From positions 1-47,247 of the forward strand of contig MU603952.1 of NCBI GenBank assembly GCA_025201845.1: a stretch of 47,247 nucleotides of DNA, given 5' to 3'. Origin of the DNA: Martensiomyces pterosporus (lineage: Eukaryota > Kickxellomycota > Kickxellomycetes > Kickxellales > Kickxellaceae). This document shows, in pieces, positions 18,237 to 29,990 of this stretch. Within the stretch, counting starts at the first letter, position 1. Each line of letters starts with the position of its first letter. Under the pieces are notes generated by a model. The model made no database searches, was not told where the DNA came from, and saw nothing but the letters and a program-made list of their open reading frames with translations. Position numbers and translations under genes: made by a program.

Positions 18237-21200
18237 CTAGGAGTCGGAAATGTCGTCCTCCAGCTTGTTGATTAGATCGTCAAAGTTTTCGTCGTCATCG
18301 TCATCGTCTTCTCCCCACTGCTCGCTTTCCCCATCGTCGTCGTCATCGTCATCGTTGTCTTCTGCATCATCTTCATTGTCTTCTTGGTATCCGCCCCGCG
18401 CTTCGCCGGCACTCTCAAACTCGTCGTCGTCATCCTCGCCGTCGTCGTCGTCATCCGCCCCACGAATGCGCGTGCCGTTGTTGTCATCGAGAATGGACCG
18501 CATGGGCTTTGCCGACATGCCAAGCGACTTGGCCAGCCGCTGGCGCACGCCCCCAGACGACTCAGGCGAGTTGTTGGTCTCTTGGCCGTGGTCATCCTCC
18601 TCGTCAAAGTCGCCGTCCTCACCGTTAGTGCCAGCGTCGACAGCACCGTCGCTGGCCGTTAGCCTCGACGTGTGGCTGCGTGGTGGAGCGTGGCTGTTCT
18701 GCCTCGGCGACGTTTTGCGCCGCTTCATCCTGTGCCTCTCCGTGGACGGCGAATGGCCACCAGTACGCTCGTCCGTCTCGCTGCCGCTGCTGCTCTCGCC
18801 ATACACGTCGCTGCTGTCGGTCTGGACTCCGCCATCCGCCAACTGGTCATCCATGTCCTTGCCGTTTTCAGCCACATCCGGCCTGCCGTTCTTGCTGGCT
18901 ATCCGCTGGTTTCTGGCCTGCCGCATCGCCACCTGCCGCAGGTTGACTGCGCTGCTGCTATGAGAGTGACTGGCTGAGTTGCCCCCCTCAGGCGTCCGCG
19001 GCCTGCTGCGTCCAGTGCCATCGTCCGAGTCGCTCTCGTTCATGAATTCATCCAGCTCGCGCTCGACGTCGTCCCAGTCAAGCTTGTGCAAGTAGTCTTC
19101 GACCTCTGCTTCGTGGATACGGAACCCCGCCTCTTGCTTCTCGATCTCGTTTTCGATGTCAGTAGTGGTCCCGCTGTAGTCATCGCCGTTGGCATTCGGT
19201 GCTGCCTGGGACTTCAGCCGCTGAAGTGCGGCTGCCTGCGGCCGTGGCTTCTGATCGGTGTCGATCAAATCGCCGCTCTTGCGCTTGCGTGACTTTGAGG
19301 CGCGGCTGCTCTCTGTTTGCACCGAGTCAACCTGAATCGAGTTCTCGGGCTGGTCTCCGTTGGATGGAACGATAAACGACGACATGCTCTCGATAACGCT
19401 TGCAGGCGGCTGTTCGGCGGCAGCTGACTGGCGCTCCTCCGAATCGCCACTCTCGTCATCGTCTTCCAGCGAGGAGTCGTCGTCGCTGTCCTGGGCACCG
19501 CTGGTATTTTGCGCAGCTTGCCTGTGGGCCTCCTCGACAATAGCACGATCTTCGTCGGGGTACCACAAGTAGGGGATCTCGTCAAGCTTGGACCACTGGC
19601 TCATCGAGTCAATCAGCCAGCCAATGTTGACGACAATCGGTGGATGGTGTTTGTGGGGCAGCGGCGGCGACGACGACGACGTGCCCTTGTGCGAGTGACG
19701 CAACCGCCGGGCTTTATGCACCTTGGCAGTGTCGCGTTTGCCAGCAACAACATGCGTCGTGTGCCTGCTGACCTCTGCCTCACAGTGAGCACCAAACTGC
19801 TCGGCCCACCGCCACAGATCGCTCTTCTGCGGCGGCGGAGCGCCAGGATGGATCGGGATAACGGCGCTGAAAACGAGGTTGACGCCCTGGAGCACAGCTA
19901 GCTTCATGCGTGGGAGCAGCGAGGTCACATCAGGGAGCGGTGGTTGGTTGTTGGGCTTGAGCTTTTCGTAGTAGCTCTGGTGCAGCCGAATGAGCACGTC
20001 TTCCATATACACAAGCTCGCGGTCGCTGTCCGAGAGCGCCTTGTGCTCCTGCGTCAGCCGCTGGGTGTCCTGCTTTAACTGCTCTTCATTTAAGCTGATT
20101 TGTCTCTCAGCCACGGCCTCGCCGCCGCCGCCGCCGCTACCCGCCCCATTGTCTGTAGGCGTTACTGTCTCGTCATTTCCAGCTGCCGCAATGGTATCGC
20201 CATTGGCCTGCAGCGTTTCAGGAGCGGCTGGCATTTCGGGCTTGGGAATCGCCGGCATCGGAGCAGTCGGAGGGAGCATGCCCTGGTTAATGTCGCCAAC
20301 ACCGCTGAAAAACTGGTAGGGCTGGACCTTGATGAGATTCGGCGACCACATCCACACATCTGCACGATCGTCAAGAGCAACCACCATGCTGGTGTCGCAG
20401 GGGAAGAGGCGTCTGAGCGTTTTATGAGTCATCGATCCGCTCTCGTCTCTGGAAAGAATGCGCTCCTTGAAATAGCGTCTCTCCGGATCGATCGTGGCGG
20501 CAACAGCCTCCGCATAGTGGCGTGTGCCCATGGTGTAAATGTGCATCTCGTAGAGCTTTGAGATCTTTTCGAGGAACTCGCGCAGTGCGGGGCGCAGCTT
20601 GATATAGTACCGCAGTGGGCTATCGGGCAGGACAAATGAGCCGATGTCGCTAGGGAGGTGGCCGTGTGCGGGCCGTGTTTGAGGCGGGGCACCCTCGTCC
20701 TTGTTGCCCTCTGCTGCCGCTCCCTCTTTAGAGCTGGGTGCTGCGAACTCGTCGTTGGTGTGGTGAGGGCTGTCGTAGTTTTCCACGAGCCACGTTTCAA
20801 AATTCGGGTCCTGTGTGGCAAATGCGTGGATGATAGTCTGATCCAGGTCGATAATCAGCGACAGTTTCCTGGCCTTCCATAGCCGCTGCATAGTTTCGGA
20901 CTCTAGGCGGGTTGCTTCCTAAGAAAAGTCTTGCATTGGAAGGATAGAGCGTGGCAGGGAGCAAGTCAGCAAGCAAGCCGAGTACAGAGCCAGGCAATGG
21001 CGAGTGCTGTGCGTTGATAAACCTACCTGGTAGCTGACCCGCAGGCCCTTTGCGTCGTGAGACATGTTGATATTCGCTCGGGACAAGTTTGCGCCAGAGT
21101 AGCCCGAGCTATAAGAATAAGGAGGGGTGTAGTCCAGAGCAGTATAAAGTCAGCGTACCATACGCCAGAAAAGAGCGAGGTGATGGAGAGGAATGGGGTT

Positions 21201-21925
21201 GGGCTAGTGGGAGTCGCCAGCGCCTGGCTGCAACCAGTGCTCATATGAACGCATGAGACGTCACGTGCGTGTGGAACGCTAGAGACAATCAAAGTGCGCT
21301 CTTGACGCCTCTGCAAAAGGGGTGTGGTTCTCCTCAAGAATAGCAGCATCAATAGCTACGCAAGCACCGCCCTTGCTTGTGGGGGCCTCGGGGGATAAGG
21401 GCCAGGAGAACCGACCAAAAAAAAAGCATTCCTCGTTTCACACATAGCTGAGCACATGTCCGCCATCATGGAAGGCACCAACTGACTAGCAGCATTGGCA
21501 GCGGCTGACATAGCATGCATTAGACAAGATGTGTTGAGCACTTACGCAGTCATGTCCTTGCCGCAAATGGAGCACAGGCCGTTAAACACAACGTCGTGTC
21601 CACACGGCTGAGTGATCTCCAGCAGGGCGTCTCCGTACTTGACAGTATCCCCAGCACTCGCCAGGACCGCGGTAACCTTGCCGTCAAACGGCGCGTTCAG
21701 GTACTCGCGCTTGCTCATAAACCCGCTGGCGTCCACCGATTTCCTCAGCACCTGATCTAGGACAGGATCGGTAGATAGTGGTGCGTCGGGGTCTACTTTT
21801 CTCCGATACTCGTAGAGCAGCAGCGGCGTGTCTTTTTCGACCGAGTCTCCGTCGCCGACTTTGAGCTCTACTATTTTTGCCGGCTCGTGTCGCCGTGGTA
21901 TAGAAATCGCATTCACTGCCTCCAT
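18237..21925 (-). CDS. FCP1: FCP1 RNA polymerase II CTD phosphatase, three exons (1047 aa)
   Basis: Exons: 21925-21546, 21108-21027 and 20918-18237 (380+82+2682 nt = 1048 codons with stop). Donors GTAAGT and GTAGGT and acceptors TATAG and TTAG are canonical; introns are 437 and 108 nt. Exon 1 carries the biotinyl/lipoyl-like N-terminal fold and ends with CGHDVVFNGLCSICGKDMT, the FCP1 Cys/His signature. Exon 2 adds NMSHDAKGLRVSYQ and exon 3 EATRLESETMQRLWKARKL, joining exactly as in known FCP1. The catalytic DLDQT motif is at 178-182 and VALDDR at about 334. A BRCT domain follows at about 490-605 (LAVLQGVNLVFSAVIP ... VNIGWLIDSMSQW). The tail is very acidic (poly-Asp/Glu), as in TFIIF-binding FCP1 C-termini. 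It dephosphorylates Ser2/Ser5 of the Pol II CTD in the nucleus. Confidence 0.93.
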
Positions 21926-23233
21926 ATTTGATCCACCCCACGGACGCAGATGTCAGTGTGTTTGGCAGTAGCTTATGAGGTGTAAGGCAGGCTACAGAGA
22001 AGGATGTAATTAGCATAGAGTGTGGGAACAAAAAAAGGTATTAGTGTCTGACAGCTAGAGCAGATGGCGCGGTGGCTGTATGTTGGCTGACGCGTTGTGG
22101 CTACGCGAAAGGCTGGCTTCGAAATGCGTGTGCGATTAGCAGGTGAGCGATGCCAGCAAAATAAATGTGCAAGCAATCCGAGAGAGCCGCGCTCAGGTCT
22201 AGGGCGCAAGGGCCCGCTGTGAATCCACAGAGCAGCGGTAGATTTCGAGCACTGGTGGCGCGAGAACATGCGCAGGCGCGACTGCGTACCCTAAAAAGTC
22301 CAGCTAGTGGGCGAGGCGGAATCCGACGTTGGCTTAGAATTGGTCGGAGAATTCGCAGCTGAGCTAGAAAAGACAGCCTGGCAAAAGCGCGCTAGTATAG
22401 GACAATAAGAAAGCGCTTGATAGGTCCAGCAGGTGGGAATAATGGCCGGGGCGAAAGGGGGGTGATATAAGCGCAAAATCGAAGGGGAGGCGAGGCTCTG
22501 AATAAAAATGTGTTGAAAAAGCTGGGTCAGAAGCGCAACCGCGACTCGCTTCTCCAGCCAGGTTTTATACCGAAAACCCAGGCCGCGACGCTCTCGCTCT
22601 GCGCTGTTTAACCTTCCAAGCCCCTCCCCTGCTGCTCCCCGCCCCTACTCCTTTGCAGCAATCCAGCGAGCCGCCATTGGGCCTCTGCGAATGCCCACAT
22701 CACGTGTCTGGGCTGGGTGTCGAGGGGACGTGGGAGACATGTCCCCTTGGTCTGCGCCTCTGCGCGGCGGGCTGCGTGCCCAGTCCACGGCTGGTGGCTC
22801 TGGCCAGCTCCTGGGCGCTGCTTGGTCCTGCTCAGAGGGCGGTGCTACTGGGCGAGTGCCTCGGTGGCCAGCAGAGCAGCGGTGCGCTCGCCAGACCCAG
22901 CTGCTCAGCTCGCTGTCACATGTGCGTGGTCCTCTCTTTCAGCAACGGCTGCAGCCGCCTGATTCCTGGCGCGTGAGCGCCGTTGCTACCGCCTTTTCTG
23001 GGTGCCAGAGCCTGCATTGCGGAGCGGGGCAGGGCTGCGTACACGCAATCCAAATTACTAAGCCCCTCCGTTTTGCTTTGCACCAACAGGAAACAAGGCC
23101 AAGGCAGCGGTCAACTGCCGCTTGTCTTTGCCTTTCTTTTTCTCTAGTATTTTTGAGCGTTGCACCTTTTTATATTTCTGCCCTGCACAGCCGTTTGGCC
23201 AAAAAGAAGCGCTTTCCCTTTGCATAAAAGACA
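21926..23233. other. Divergent FCP1/DDI1 promoter region
   Basis: 1.3 kb between two divergently transcribed genes. The part next to DDI1 (23100-23230) is pyrimidine-rich (cctttctttttctctag). No coding or RNA gene is supported. Confidence 0.5.
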
Positions 23234-24514
23234 ATGCGCCTGTCTATCGCACAGTTCCCCGACACAACGTTCACCATTGAGGTCGACGACTCGATGGAAT
23301 TGGAAAACCTCCAAGCCCTTCTTGAAATGGAGTCCGAAATCCCCGTATCCAACCAGCAGCTCCTGCACGACGGGCACGCACTCTCCGGACCCAAACTATC
23401 GCTCAAGGCACTTGGGCTGAAGAGCGGCGACATGGTGTACCTCTCGGACAGAACACAGCAGGCGCCGCCGCCGCCGCCCGTCCGCCCGCCGCCGCCCTCG
23501 GCAAGCAGCGGGCAGGCCAACCCACAGGTAGAGGCCATGCGCCAGCGCGTTTTGCGGGACCCACAGCTACTGCGCCAGCTGACCCAAGTGCACCCGGAGA
23601 TTGAGCGCGCGGCACGTACAGACCCCAGCGAGTTTGCCCGCATCATTGCGCAGCTGGAGGAGCAGAGGCAGAGCGCGCGCGCGCAGCAGATGCGCGAGGT
23701 AGATGCGCTGAATGCAGACCCGTTTGATATCGAGGCACAGAGGAGGATTGAGGAGGCCATTCGCAAGGAGAACATCGACAGGAATATGGAGGCCGCGCTG
23801 GAGCTCAACCCAGAGTCGTTTGCTTCGGTCACCATGCTGTATATCGACGTGGAGGTCAATAACATGCCCGTCAAGGCATTTGTCGACTCGGGTGCCCAGG
23901 CCACCATTATGAGCCCCGTGTGTGCAGAGAGGTGCGGCATTATGAGGCTGCTGGATACCCGATTTGCAGGCATGGCCAAGGGTGTGGGCATGGCTAAGAT
24001 CCTGGGAAGGGTGCACAACGCGCAGATGAAGGTCGGGTCGCAGTTCCTGGTGTGCTCGTTTACAGTCATGGAGGGCAGAGATGTGGATTTGCTGTTTGGG
24101 CTGGACATGCTCAAGCGCCACCAGGCATGCATTGACTTGAAGCAGAATGCGCTGGTTATCAATGGCGAGAAGATTGAGTTCCTCCCGGAGCACTTGATCC
24201 CGAAGATGGCTGTGGATGAAGAGGCGCTGGCTGCTGCTGCCTCAGCTGCCGGGTCCTCTTCCTCGGCTAACCCGCACACGGCTCCAGCTCCGTCAGCGGC
24301 ATCTGCGGCCGGTGGGATGGCCACCTCGTCTAGAACGACAGCTCAATACGAAACACAGCCCCAGCCATCGCAGCAGCAGCAGCAGCAGCCCAGGTATTCC
24401 GAAGAAACCATTCAAACCATCATGTCCTTTGGTGTCAGTCGCGCTGAAGCCATCAGTGCTCTTGACGCCGCTGACGGTAACCCTGACGTTGCCGCTAGCT
24501 TCCTGTTCTCCTGA
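23234..24514 (+). CDS. DDI1: DDI1-type ubiquitin shuttle protein with retroviral-like aspartic protease (426 aa)
   Basis: The ATG at 23234 starts a ubiquitin-like domain (MRLSIAQFPDTTFTIEVDDS; residues 1-72). A Pro-rich linker and helical domain (about 100-195: MRQRVLRDPQLLRQLTQVHPEIERA) follow. The RVP protease domain spans about 198-320 with the active-site motif FVDSGAQ (Asp218); FGLDMLKRHQACID closes the fold. A short Gln run precedes a C-terminal UBA domain (about 387-426: EETIQTIMSFGVSRAEAISALDAADGNPDVAASFL). DDI1 carries or cleaves heavily ubiquitylated proteins at the proteasome. All three domains and key residues are intact and the gene is intronless. Pyrimidine-rich sequence precedes the start codon. 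Confidence 0.95.
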   Translation: MRLSIAQFPDTTFTIEVDDSMELENLQALLEMESEIPVSNQQLLHDGHALSGPKLSLKALGLKSGDMVYLSDRTQQAPPPPPVRPPPPSASSGQANPQVEAMRQRVLRDPQLLRQLTQVHPEIERAARTDPSEFARIIAQLEEQRQSARAQQMREVDALNADPFDIEAQRRIEEAIRKENIDRNMEAALELNPESFASVTMLYIDVEVNNMPVKAFVDSGAQATIMSPVCAERCGIMRLLDTRFAGMAKGVGMAKILGRVHNAQMKVGSQFLVCSFTVMEGRDVDLLFGLDMLKRHQACIDLKQNALVINGEKIEFLPEHLIPKMAVDEEALAAAASAAGSSSSANPHTAPAPSAASAAGGMATSSRTTAQYETQPQPSQQQQQQPRYSEETIQTIMSFGVSRAEAISALDAADGNPDVAASFLFS

Positions 24515-24790
24515 CCGTGCTCTGCTGCACCACCCGTGTCGTTGGCTTTCATTCTTGGCTGCAGACGTCCACATTGCTCGCGCCATGAGCGGTATGAACA
24601 GCAGTAGCGGCGTTAACATATATTAGAACACATTATAAGCTGGGGGCTAGCTAGATGGGTATAGAAAAAAAAAAAGGAACTGGTGGAGACTATAAAAGTG
24701 GCTAAAGTGGTAGAAGCGATGAAGCTGGATGAGAAGAGCTGGTCGCAGGATGTAAAGGGAGAGAGGATGCAAGGTGGCAGCAAGCAGCGG

Positions 24791-24962
24791 TCACATCGGC
24801 CAGTCGTTCAGGCCCTGGTACTGGTTGAGCGGAAACCCCGCAAACCGCCTGTTGGCGCCAGGCAGGGCAGCGCCTCCTTGTGGCAGAGGCGGCAGCGTAC
24901 CGGGGGTTGTCGCGTCCTGGGCAGGATGTGGCACACCAGGCAGGCGATCAGCTTGCTTTTGC

Positions 24963-25003
<41 letters not shown>

Positions 25004-26210
25004 AGCACGGGCCATGATGAAGTATGGATGCATGTTTTGAGGAAGCTGGGAGGCGGATGCTGGATCTCTGCCCATCTGCGTCGCTTGCATTGCCGGGTTG
25101 ACCTGAAACAGCTGCTGCATCTGAGACTGCTGCTGTTGTTGTTGTTGCTGCTGCTGCTGCTGTAACAGTTGCTGCTGGTGCTGCTGGATGCGGGAGTTCC
25201 CAGCGTCGGCGGCAACAGACATCGACGAGTTTTGCGTGCGCGAGAGCTGTCCTTGGTATGCAGGAATCGGCGAGTTTGTAGGCAGGACAAGGCTGTTGAT
25301 GGCGCTGATGGGCGGAGAAGCAGCAGAGGCAGGACCGACCGTGGGCTGCCGATACACTTGCTGGGTCTGGCGTTGCTGTTGCTGTTGTTGTTGTTGCTGC
25401 TGCTGTATCGATTGATACGACTGGTACGACTGGTAAGATGGGAACGCCGATGGCTGGCTCTGCATCGATGCCATCGTGTTGGTCACACTGAACTGGGGAG
25501 ATCCTGGTGGTGCAGCCGAGCCTGCCATCACAGCCTGCTGCTGCTGCTGCTGCCGTACACCGCCCGACCTTCCCGCCGCCACATCAAAGTTGAGTATGCT
25601 GCTGGCCTGAAGCCGCTGGTCTCTCGCTTGTGCATCGCTTGTGGCAGTGCGCTCCACCCTCATGCCACTGCTGCCCGGCATCTTCGACCTGGCAAAGAAT
25701 GGGTACTTGGCATCATCGCCAGCCAACATGGGCTCGCTGTCTACTGTGGCGGGCGCATTCGCGGTAAGGTCTGATATTGCTGATATTGCTGTGGAACGTG
25801 GTACTGAGGCTGCTGCTGATGCTGCTGCTGCTGGTGAAACTGCTGCTGCTGCTGGTGATGGTATGCTGCTGCGTCGTACTGTGGCTGCAGTTGAAGATGC
25901 ATTTGCTGCTGGGTATGCTGCTGCTGCTGCTGCATGTGGAGCAACGCCTGCGTTTGAGGTGGTGGTAGCTGCTGCCCTGGAGGAGGCGGCGGCGTCTTGA
26001 GCAGGCTGGTATGAGATGTTGTCTCCCACAGCCGCTGGGGCATTTGCATAGGTGCCCTGGCTTGCTGCTGAGGCACGCCCCACAGCTGCTGCTGGCTCTG
26101 GAGCTGCTGCTGCTGCTGCTGCTGAGCGGTCTGGATAGCCGTTTCCCTCGGCGGCGCCGAGAAAAAATGTTGGCGACTGCTGGGGTTGCGCCGGAGGTTG
26201 TTGTTGCTGT

Positions 26211-26242
<32 letters not shown>

Positions 26243-27778
26243 CTGAACGTTATGGACATGAGATCGGGCATCAATAATAGACGTAACGCTGGCATTGGAC
26301 CCAATTATCTGCGTTCGCCCGCCCTGGTGGGAGTGAACCTGCATTGGTTGCGGTGGAAGCGCCAGAGAGGTGTTCATCGGCCGCTGGACGTTGGCAGGGG
26401 AAGACACAGAGTTCTGGCTAATGATCTGGTGGGTGAGAGATGCCAGCGCAGCTGGAGTCGGTGTAGACTGCTGTTGCTGTTGCTGCTGCTGCTGCTGCTC
26501 CCTCTGCTGCTGCTCGCGCTGTTGCTGTTCCCTCTGCTGCTGCTCACGCTGTTGCTGCTCGCGCTGCTGCTGCTCGCGCTTTTGCTGGGCCTTTGACTTT
26601 GTGGGCTTTCCGTCAGCAGAGACTGGGTTTTTTCGGGGTCTGCCTCGCGGTCGCTTCACAGGACCCGTAGGCTGCGCAGCAGGAGCAGGCGGCATGACAG
26701 GCGACATGGCAGACTCAGCAGCTGAACTTGCAGCAGCTACAACGGCTGCCAAGCTCGTGCTGCCATTCAGCTCGGGAGACTGCGCTTCAGCAGCGCGATT
26801 TTGCGACCTAGCCAGCAGCTGCGCCGGAGACTCAGCGATGGTGGTGTCCACAATCTGCTGCGGCTGCTGCGCTGGCTGCGGAACGTTAAGGAAGTGCGAG
26901 GGCTGGGGCGGCGAGCCTGGTGCGACATGGTTGATGCCGTTGTTTGTGCGAGACATCATTACCAGCGACCCGTCATTCTCGTTGGCCTTGTCGCCATTGT
27001 CTTCGGCGTCGTCGCCGTTGCCAGCGCTTTCGTCGCCGTTCTCCGAAATCACTGGTAGGGCGGACTGCGCACGAGGAGACCCGGAGCCAGCCAGGGCCTC
27101 CGAGCCCTCTCTGCGGTTGCGCCACTCCAAGTGCTGGTTGAGCCTGCGGATCTCGCTTAGAACCTCGGATATGGTGTCCGGATGGCGAGAGGCTGACCAG
27201 CAGAGGTCGGCGCAGGCAGCGCTCATCTGCAGAAACAGGTTCTTGAACTCTGTCGACGGGCCTCTGTAGCTCCCGTTCTCGACTGCGGCGGCGGCAGCCA
27301 TGGCAGCAGCAGAGATGCTGGCCATGTCGCCTGACCGGATGGTGTGGGCGGGCGGAACGAGCAGGTCAAAGCGTGTGGCCAGCGAGTGGTTGTGCTCCAG
27401 CCGAAGCATGATGATTTTCCACATGCCCGACTGCTGCCTGGATGCACGCGCGAGCCATCGGCACCCGGTTTTCATAGACTTCCGGCGGTGCGCACCCGAG
27501 TGGGCTACAGCGGACTTTGAGGGAGTCAGGACATCGCCGCCGTCGACGTCAGATTTGCCTGCGCTGTCTTCGCGCTTGAGGGCATCCTTGCCGCGTGGGA
27601 TTCCCTCGGACGAGCACACAATGTCGCGCTTGCGGATCATTCCTTCCTTGTCCCGCTCGACATCGTCTAGACGCACGTTGAACCCGTTTTCGATGGCAAA
27701 CTGCCTGACGTGCGCGATGAACGCATCCTGCGACGCAAACAGCTGCTCGGGAAGAAGTGTGCACTTTTCGGCGGCCAT
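24791..27778 (-). CDS. FAR1-type DNA-binding protein with AT-hook and poly-Gln tracts (995 aa)
   Basis: The ATG at 27778 (MAAEKCTLLPEQLFASQDAF) opens a FAR1/WRKY-GCM1-type zinc DNA-binding domain at about 20-165. Landmarks are FIAHVRQFAIENGF, KRDIVCSSEG, KTGCRWLARASRQ and LEHNHSL, giving the C-C-H-x-H ligand pattern. An AT-hook (KRPRGRPRKNP) lies near residue 375. It is followed by a (QREQQ)n repeat and many Gln runs interspersed with Ala-rich stretches to the C-terminus. The architecture suggests a sequence-specific regulator with a Gln-rich activation region. Its target genes are unknown; related folds include the Aft1 family, but I do not claim an iron role. The repeated CTG/CAG tracts make the opposite strand appear open as well. 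Confidence 0.82.
24950..26600. repeat. Cluster of CAG/CTG trinucleotide tracts and a 15-bp coding repeat
   Basis: At least seven separate CTG/TTG runs on the plus strand (for example near 24970, 25130, 25380, 25540, 25800, 26210 and 26470) encode Gln tracts on the minus strand. At about 26500-26580 a 15-bp unit encoding QREQQ is repeated five or six times. Mixed CAG/CAA codons interrupt most tracts. Confidence 0.85.
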
Positions 27779-29054
27779 CTGCGCTGAGTCGCTTGCCGTT
27801 GCTATGCTGCTTGTCAGAACAGAACAAAAAAAGGTGCTGGACGAGTGATGAGTACAAATGCTGTGCACTGATCGGCGGAAAGAGGGTGTGGGTGTGGGTG
27901 TGGCTATGCCGCACATGTACCGCCGACACTGCAAAAGCCATCGTCAGTCAGTGCTGGTGCTGTGCACACAGGGGCGACGCACTGGGCAATCAGCGCTGGT
28001 ATGGGTGTGGTGCCTGCCCCCAAGACGAGGCTTCCCCTGGCAATTGGATGCTGTGTTTTGGAGCACGCAGCAGCCGCATTAAAGAGGAGCGCACTATGCC
28101 TGAGTGCAGGCGTAGCTGGATAAACAAGTACGCCCATGTCCGCACACACCACAGCAAGGGCAGCAAAAAGATGCGCGAGCTTACGACGACGTGCTTTCCA
28201 GCAACGACACTGCCTACCTTGGTGCTGCTAGCTAGTTAGTTAATACGTGCGACGCGCAAAAGCCAGTTGCCTCTGTCGCTTTCCAAATTACACCAAAGCC
28301 AAAGAGGAAGAATAAAAGGATAGGCGCGCTGTGGAGAACGCAACAAAAGGTCTCCCCTCAGTGACTGCTTGCGCCGAATGAGCACTGCACCTGCTGCTAC
28401 TTTGGGGGCGCCTTTAGGAACTTTCCCTCTATGCCCTCTCTACTTCCTTGAAAGCCGAGGTTGTTTACAGCACGAACGCGCTCCAAAAAGGACACGAGAG
28501 ACCCCCACTACTAGCTTCTGGCTATATGTAAGGAGACGGAGCCTAACGCTGGGTACACCCTCTCCTGCCAGCTGCTTGTCTGCTTCGGAGAGTCGGGCAA
28601 AGGGCCACAAGGTGGAAAAAATGTGTTAGTAAAAGTAAGGGTAGAGCCCCCAGGTTGCTTACACTAGCCTCTGTGCTGGGGAAATACAAAATGTGGTTGT
28701 GGAAAATAAAATAAAATGTGCAAAATAAAGGGCAAAGAGGAAAAGGGCTGGGTGGCATAAGAAAAATAGCTGCAAGGGGGAGGGTTGTGAAATTGCAGAG
28801 CTACCCCCGGGTATAGATAATGAGACACTCCGTGGCTATCAACACCCCCCCAAAGACGCCTGCTCATTCGCCGAACCGCATTCAGCGAGCCGGCTTGGTG
28901 CACGAGCCGCAGTGCTGCTCGCAGCCCTCGTGACGGTGCAGTGGTTTGGCGCATGCAAACAGAACAGGCCATTCCGCCGCCTGTCCGCTGCACTAGGGCT
29001 GCTTGCACTCTTGCGTCATTAGCTTTTATATTGTTGCTGGTTAGTACGTGCACT
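27779..29054. other. Divergent FAR1/Nudix promoter region
   Basis: About 1.3 kb with a GTGTGG-rich stretch near 27885-27905 and an A-rich stretch near 28685-28760. Short open frames here look like chance. Confidence 0.5.
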
Positions 29055-29990
29055 ATGTCGTTGCCCAGGGCGTCGTCGTCGCTTATTGTGACTGCACCAC
29101 TCGCCAGCGCTGTGGCCGGGAGGGCACATCCTGCTACAGGCTCGGCATACAACTACCGCGTGCTGATGGCAAAGCGCATAAGCACAGGCAGCTTCGAGAG
29201 CGCATATGTGTTTCCCGGCGGCGTGGAGGAGAAGGAGGACTCCAGCACATGCGCCTTGTTTCAGGGAGCGCCGGGTCTTGACCAGCACAAAGTGTGTGCG
29301 GTTCGAGAGACATTTGAAGAAACAGGGCTTTTGGCATGTGACCCAGCAGCCGCCACGCTAGATATCGCCGCAGCGCGCTCTGCTGGGCTGTCGTTCCATG
29401 AGCTGTGTGCCAAGCACAGCTTCAGGCCGCTTGATGTGAAGCAGATCGGGCGCTGGATCACGCCGAGGGCGCAAAAGAAGCGGTTTGACACTCGCTTCTA
29501 CATGCTCAATATTGGCGAAAGGGACGAGTTCCTGGTGAGCCAGTTGGGTTCCAGCGCTGTGCAACAGTCAGAGCTCGTGTGCCTGGATTGGTTCACGCCA
29601 GGCGAGGTGCTAGAGGCCAATGCGCGTTCAGAGTTTCCTCTATTCCCGCCCCAGTTCTGCGTTCTCAAGGAGCTGAGCAGGTACTCGTGCTGGCAAGACC
29701 TGGCAGCTGCCTCTGCCAAGTCGTTCCACCTCTCCACCCCCGAGGTGCCCATTGAGCCGGTTGTCAAGCGGCGGTCAGACGGAGCCGTGGTGGGGCTGTA
29801 TCCAGGCGACAGAGCGTACCCGTTGGTAAATGGCACCGCCGGAAGGCTGGAATCGCCAAGCGACGCCGACCTGTTTTGCTCCAGCGACTCTGACCCGGGT
29901 CTGCACCGGATTGAAATGTGGCCAGCCAAATCGGGCGGATTTCTGGCCGGCAGGCTGTTGCGAACCATCTCTGCGCTCCCAAACCTCTAA
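29055..29990 (+). CDS. Nudix hydrolase, NUDT19-like (311 aa)
   Basis: The start is set at ATG 29055 (MSLPRASSSLIVTAPL); the open frame upstream lacks family sequence. The Nudix box is split as in NUDT19/RP2: FPGGVEEKEDS at 53-63, an insertion, then CAVRETFEETGLL at 81-93 with the REtfEE metal-binding core. IGRWITPRAQKKRFDTRFYML (about 136-156) is the conserved NUDT19 'W-TP...RFDT-FF' stretch. NUDT19 homologues hydrolyse CoA and acyl-CoA to 3',5'-ADP and phosphopantetheine in peroxisomes. This copy ends LPNL and shows no PTS1, so its location is open. It is transcribed divergently from the FAR1 gene across a 1.3-kb gap. Confidence 0.85.
   Translation: MSLPRASSSLIVTAPLASAVAGRAHPATGSAYNYRVLMAKRISTGSFESAYVFPGGVEEKEDSSTCALFQGAPGLDQHKVCAVRETFEETGLLACDPAAATLDIAAARSAGLSFHELCAKHSFRPLDVKQIGRWITPRAQKKRFDTRFYMLNIGERDEFLVSQLGSSAVQQSELVCLDWFTPGEVLEANARSEFPLFPPQFCVLKELSRYSCWQDLAAASAKSFHLSTPEVPIEPVVKRRSDGAVVGLYPGDRAYPLVNGTAGRLESPSDADLFCSSDSDPGLHRIEMWPAKSGGFLAGRLLRTISALPNL

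Noticed and set aside
18250..18963. Ser-rich plus-strand frame opposite FCP1
   Set aside because: Antisense of Asp/Glu (GAC/GAT/GAG) codons in the FCP1 acidic tail; poly-Ser is the complement artefact.
26370..27269. 299-codon plus-strand frame rich in Cys and Leu
   Set aside because: It is the antisense reading of CAG/CTG tracts and Ala-rich sequence of the FAR1 gene.
27757..28239. 160-codon plus-strand frame across the FAR1 start
   Set aside because: Runs through GT-rich intergenic sequence with no homology-like content; overlaps the FAR1 5' end antisense.
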